In this document: in pieces, positions 60,858 to 64,000 of the stretch
How positions within the stretch are numbered: position 1 is the stretch's first letter
Layout: each line of letters begins with the position of its first letter
From: Bacteroidales bacterium UBA4116
GTDB lineage: Bacteria; Bacteroidota; Bacteroidia; Bacteroidales; Tannerellaceae
Direction: 5' to 3'
Assembly (NCBI GenBank): GCA_002381645.1
Contig: DFXE01000025.1
Span: 67,595 to 131,594 of the forward strand
Length of the DNA: 64,000 nt
Translations under genes and position numbers: made by a program
The notes under the pieces: model-generated
Seen by the model: only the letters and a program-made list of their open reading frames with translations
Told to the model about the DNA's origin: nothing
The model's database searches: none

Positions 60858-63473
60858 TTACTTTCCGGTAATGATCCTTTTAATTTCGCTCAGTTTATTA
60901 AGGGCTTCAATAGGGGTAAGGTTATTCACATCGGTGTTTTTTATTTCGTCGCGTACCCGGCTCAGTACCGGATCATCCAACTGGAAAAAGCTCAACTGGT
61001 ATCCCTCGCCGGCAGCCGCTATTTCTTTAACAGGCTTATGGGTGATACCCTCCTGCCTGTTGTCTGTTTCAAGCTGTTTTAATATTTCATTGGCGCGTTT
61101 TACGATACTTTTAGGCATTCCGGCCATCTTGGCCACATGGATACCGAAACTATGCTCGCTGCCGCCCGGAACAAGTTTACGCAGGAATACCACTTTATTT
61201 CCCACCTCTTTTACCGACACATTATAATTCTTGATCCGTTTGAAAGAACGTTCCATTTCATTCAACTCATGGTAATGCGTGGCAAACAGCGTTTTGGCGC
61301 GCATCGTAGAATGTTCGTGTATATATTCCACAATAGCCCATGCGATCGAAATACCGTCGTACGTACTGGTTCCGCGTCCTAATTCGTCGAATAGCACCAG
61401 GCTGCGCGACGACAGGTTATTCAGTATATCCGAAGCCTCGTTCATCTCGACCATAAAGGTAGATTCGCCCAGCGAAATATTATCCGATGCCCCTACCCTT
61501 GTGAATATCTTATCCACCAGGCCGATCCGTGCAGAATCTGCCGGAACAAAGCAACCGATCTGCGCAAGTAACGTGATCAGGGCTGTTTGCCTTAATAAAG
61601 CCGACTTACCGGCCATGTTGGGTCCGGTAATAATAATAACCTGCTGCTTCCGGCTGTCGAGATAAACATCGTTGGCTATATAAACTTCACCAGAAGGTAA
61701 CTGTTTTTCAATTACCGGATGCCGACCAGACTTAATATCGATCACATCCGTTTCGTCCACCAACGGGCGGATATATTTATTAGATGCCGCTACTTTGGCA
61801 AAGGAGAGTAAACAATCTATCTGCCCGATCAGGTTTGCATTCACCTGTATGGGAGGAATATATTCCATCAGGGAGAGTACCAGTTCATTAAAGAGCCGTC
61901 CTTCCAGGGCAAGGATCTTTTCTTCCGCCCCGAGGATCTTTTCTTCATACTCTTTGAGCTCTTCCGTAATATACCGTTCGGCGTTCACAAGCGTCTGCTT
62001 CCGTATCCATTCGGCAGGCACTTTATCCTTATGGGTATTGCGCACCTCAATATAATAACCGAATACATTGTTGAAAGCTATCTTTAAACTCGGTATTCCG
62101 GTCCGTTCAATCTCCCGTTGCTGTACCTGCAGCAGGTAATCCTTTCCCGAATAGGCAATGGCCCGCAGTTCGTCAAGTTCCTTATCCACCCCTTTTGCAA
62201 TTACGCCGCCTTTATTGATAAGCGCAGGCGGTTCGGGGCTGACCTCCCTTTCAATCCTGTCACGGATCGTAGCGCAGGTATCCAGTTGCTCCCCTATACG
62301 CGATAAGCTCGGTTCATTGCTTTGCATACAGGCTTCCTTTACCGGCTCTATCACTTTTAACGCAACTTTCAGTTGAACCACTTCGCGGGGGGATACACGC
62401 CCTACGGCTACCTTTGAAATAATACGCTCCAAATCACCAATATGTCCTAAGCTGGTCTCAAGTATTTCCTTGATGTCGGGATGCCGGAAAAAGTAATCAA
62501 CCACATCCTGTCGATCCTGGATAGGCTTCACATCTTTCAGCGGAAAAAGCATCCACCGGCGGAGCATACGCGACCCCATGGGAGAAACAGTCTTATCAAT
62601 AATATCGAGCAGGCTGATACCCCCTTCATTCATCGTACCCACCAGTTCGAGGCTACGTACGGTATACTTATCCAGACGCACATAACGGTCTTCCTCAATA
62701 CGCGAAAGAGAAGTGATATGCGATATCTGGTGGTGCTGGGTAATATCAAGATAATGCAAGATAGCTCCTGAAGCGATGATACCCATTTGCAGGTGCTGGA
62801 TACCGAAACCTTTCAGGGTTTTAGTTTCAAAATGCTTCAGCAACCGGTCGTTAGCCGAATCCGCATGAAAAACCCAGTCTTCCAGTTCAAAAGTGAAGAA
62901 ACGGGAACTGAAACATTCTTCAAAACGTTTCCTGTTTTTCCGCTCGACCAGCACTTCTTTCGGAGAAAAATTATTCAGCAATTTGTCCATATAGTCGATC
63001 GTCCCTTCGGCAGTAAGGAACTCGCCTGTCGAAATATCCAGGAAAGCAATCCCGCAGTTATCCTTACCGAAATGAACAGACGCAAGAAAATTATTTTCCT
63101 TATGATTAAGTACTGTATCGTTGATAGATACTCCCGGTGTTACCAGTTCCGTGATTCCCCGCTTAACCAGTTTTTTGGTCATCTTGGGATCTTCCAGCTG
63201 GTCGCATATAGCTACGCGTTTTCCGGCACGTACAAGCTTTGGCAGGTAGGTATCTAACGCATGGTGTGGGAAACCGGCCATTTCCACATGCTGCGCAACG
63301 CCGTTCGCCCGTTTCGTAAGCGTGATACCTAAAATTTCCGAACCGATGACAGCATCTTCACCATACATTTCATAAAAGTCGCCCACCCGGAATAAAAGGA
63401 TCGCATCAGGATGCTTCGCTTTTATATCGAAGTATTGCTTCATCAGCGGAGTTTCAACTATTTGTTTTGCCAC
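60858..63473 (-). CDS. mutS: DNA mismatch repair protein MutS
   Basis: 871 residues, full length. Mismatch-recognition motif FRVGDFYEMYGEDA with the Phe-x-Glu wedge (FYE, near 32-34), connector and lever domains, and the ABC-type ATPase with Walker A TGPNMAGKSALLRQT (about 615-629), Walker B LVLFDELGRGTSTYDG and the switch His in FATHYHELNEME. The C-terminal helix-turn-helix is present. It starts mismatch repair with MutL. The gene is alone on its strand, and a 22-bp repeat array lies about 210 bases upstream of its start. Confidence 0.98.
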   Translation of the reverse strand: MAKQIVETPLMKQYFDIKAKHPDAILLFRVGDFYEMYGEDAVIGSEILGITLTKRANGVAQHVEMAGFPHHALDTYLPKLVRAGKRVAICDQLEDPKMTKKLVKRGITELVTPGVSINDTVLNHKENNFLASVHFGKDNCGIAFLDISTGEFLTAEGTIDYMDKLLNNFSPKEVLVERKNRKRFEECFSSRFFTFELEDWVFHADSANDRLLKHFETKTLKGFGIQHLQMGIIASGAILHYLDITQHHQISHITSLSRIEEDRYVRLDKYTVRSLELVGTMNEGGISLLDIIDKTVSPMGSRMLRRWMLFPLKDVKPIQDRQDVVDYFFRHPDIKEILETSLGHIGDLERIISKVAVGRVSPREVVQLKVALKVIEPVKEACMQSNEPSLSRIGEQLDTCATIRDRIEREVSPEPPALINKGGVIAKGVDKELDELRAIAYSGKDYLLQVQQREIERTGIPSLKIAFNNVFGYYIEVRNTHKDKVPAEWIRKQTLVNAERYITEELKEYEEKILGAEEKILALEGRLFNELVLSLMEYIPPIQVNANLIGQIDCLLSFAKVAASNKYIRPLVDETDVIDIKSGRHPVIEKQLPSGEVYIANDVYLDSRKQQVIIITGPNMAGKSALLRQTALITLLAQIGCFVPADSARIGLVDKIFTRVGASDNISLGESTFMVEMNEASDILNNLSSRSLVLFDELGRGTSTYDGISIAWAIVEYIHEHSTMRAKTLFATHYHELNEMERSFKRIKNYNVSVKEVGNKVVFLRKLVPGGSEHSFGIHVAKMAGMPKSIVKRANEILKQLETDNRQEGITHKPVKEIAAAGEGYQLSFFQLDDPVLSRVRDEIKNTDVNNLTPIEALNKLSEIKRIITGK

Positions 63474-63499
63474 AATTGCTTTTCTGAATTAATAAAGAA

Positions 63500-63507
63500 C
63501 AAAGATA
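63500..63507 (-). promoter_or_regulatory. -7 box of mutS
   Basis: TATCTTTG on the minus strand, 26 bases before the ATG. A second similar motif lies nearby at 63513-63520 in the repeated AAAGATAAAG sequence. Confidence 0.5.
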
Positions 63508-64000
63508 AAGAAAGATAAAGAATAATAAACCCGTCAGCCAACCTCTTCATTCCTTTATCGAAATACATTTTGCTGCATTAATGAATCTTTCCCTTTCATT
63601 TTTAACAAAATAAAGAAAATTCACTTACAGGCATTTATTTTAATTTAGACCAACCAGCAAAAAATTTACGTCATTTATAAAAAAGACTATGGAGTTTTGT
63701 TCACCAATCCGTTATGTTTTACTCAAAGGACTATAATGTTTTGAACAAAACACTATGGACTTTTGAAAATAAAACCATGGAGTTTTGAAATAAAACCCCT
63801 GCAAACCTGTCAAAGACACCTTAAAAACCGGTAAAACAATGCTGAAAAACATTTTTATACGCCTGGATAGGAGATTTTATCCACCTCACACCTATAAGCA
63901 TAATATCTCCATTTTAAAGGATCAGCTGTGATATGGATACCAAACAGCCTCTTTACCTGTTAAAACAGAGCAGAAACGTACTTCCGGTTAGCATTTTATA
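63508..64000. other. Intergenic region at the right edge
   Basis: About 490 bases. Apart from the five-unit 22-bp array (63685-63794) it holds a frame without a start codon (63855-63959, minus) that may be a remnant. No other gene was seen. Confidence 0.5.
63685..63794. repeat. Array of five 22-bp repeats (array 3)
   Basis: Five units of exactly 22 bp (63685-63706, 63707-63728, 63729-63750, 63751-63772, 63773-63794), consensus close to NACTATGGAGTTTTGAACAA. The TTTT core recurs every 22 bases (63695, 63717, 63739, 63761, 63783), with A-tracts between. Units 1 and 3 share the inverted element TTTTGTTCA/TGAACAAAA. No gene lies over it. Confidence 0.85.

Noticed and set aside
33859..63794. The 22-bp tandem arrays as CRISPR
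   Set aside because: Units are directly adjacent without spacers, they vary too much, and there are no cas genes in the window.
63855..63959. Minus-strand frame of about 34 codons at the right edge
   Set aside because: It has no start codon, and a stop lies directly upstream (63960-63962); at best a remnant.

Overview
The window looks like part of a Bacteroidales (Bacteroidetes) chromosome. The evidence is an AT-rich base composition, many -7 boxes of the TAnnTTTG type, weak ribosome binding sites, many lipoproteins and proteins of Bacteroidetes-typical DUF families (DUF3316, DUF4251, DUF4252, DUF3408, LVIVD repeats), and house-keeping genes in Bacteroidales form. The exact genus cannot be fixed from the sequence alone; a Dysgonomonas/Porphyromonas-like relative is a guess.

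Region 1 (1 to about 9830) is the right-hand part of an integrative mobilizable element inserted at the 3' end of a tRNA-Leu(UAG) gene. Reading inward from the tRNA it has a tyrosine integrase, a RhuM-Fic protein, two overlapping small HTH genes, a DUF3408 protein, a candidate oriT, a MobA-like accessory protein, a MobB-like relaxase and a membrane protein. Cargo follows: a SymE-like toxin, a nucleotidyltransferase-HEPN protein, a C5 DNA methyltransferase and a cut-off HD-domain protein. The left end of the element lies outside the window.

Region 2 (9984 to about 31700) is ordinary chromosome. It holds an S41 peptidase, a DUF3316 protein and topoisomerase IV A on one strand; a Tat-exported oxidoreductase; a small stress-like cluster (lipocalin, two tiny hydrophilic proteins, aldehyde dehydrogenase); a DUF1080 protein; a FecCD-type ABC transporter followed by a MATE exporter; AhpC; a second Gfo/Idh/MocA oxidoreductase; a TPR protein; YifB/ComM; and a TlpA-like lipoprotein.

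Region 3 (31700 to 41000) carries central metabolism on the minus strand: PEP carboxykinase, 2-oxoacid:ferredoxin oxidoreductase KorAB, alanine dehydrogenase, shikimate kinase and a 2-hydroxyacid dehydrogenase.

Region 4 (41447 to 48525) is a tightly packed plus-strand operon: SpmA/B-like protein, YbeY, MnmG, UvrC, Dtd, a MazG-like pyrophosphohydrolase and DeoC. A parS-like 16-mer lies between mnmG and uvrC, which suggests an origin-proximal location. Polyprenyl synthase, DNA polymerase I, an aldehyde dehydrogenase and YchF follow.

Region 5 (55087 to 64000) has a GH88 unsaturated glucuronyl hydrolase with a TolB-like partner, a sigma factor/anti-sigma-like/DUF4252 operon facing a beta-barrel/LVIVD operon, and MutS.

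The most unusual unexplained structure is a set of three intergenic tandem arrays (33859-33946, 57253-57340, 63685-63794). They share a repeat period of 21 to 22 bp but differ in sequence, and are rich in alternating T and A tracts and inverted repeats. The middle one folds into mutually exclusive hairpins ahead of the sigma-factor gene.
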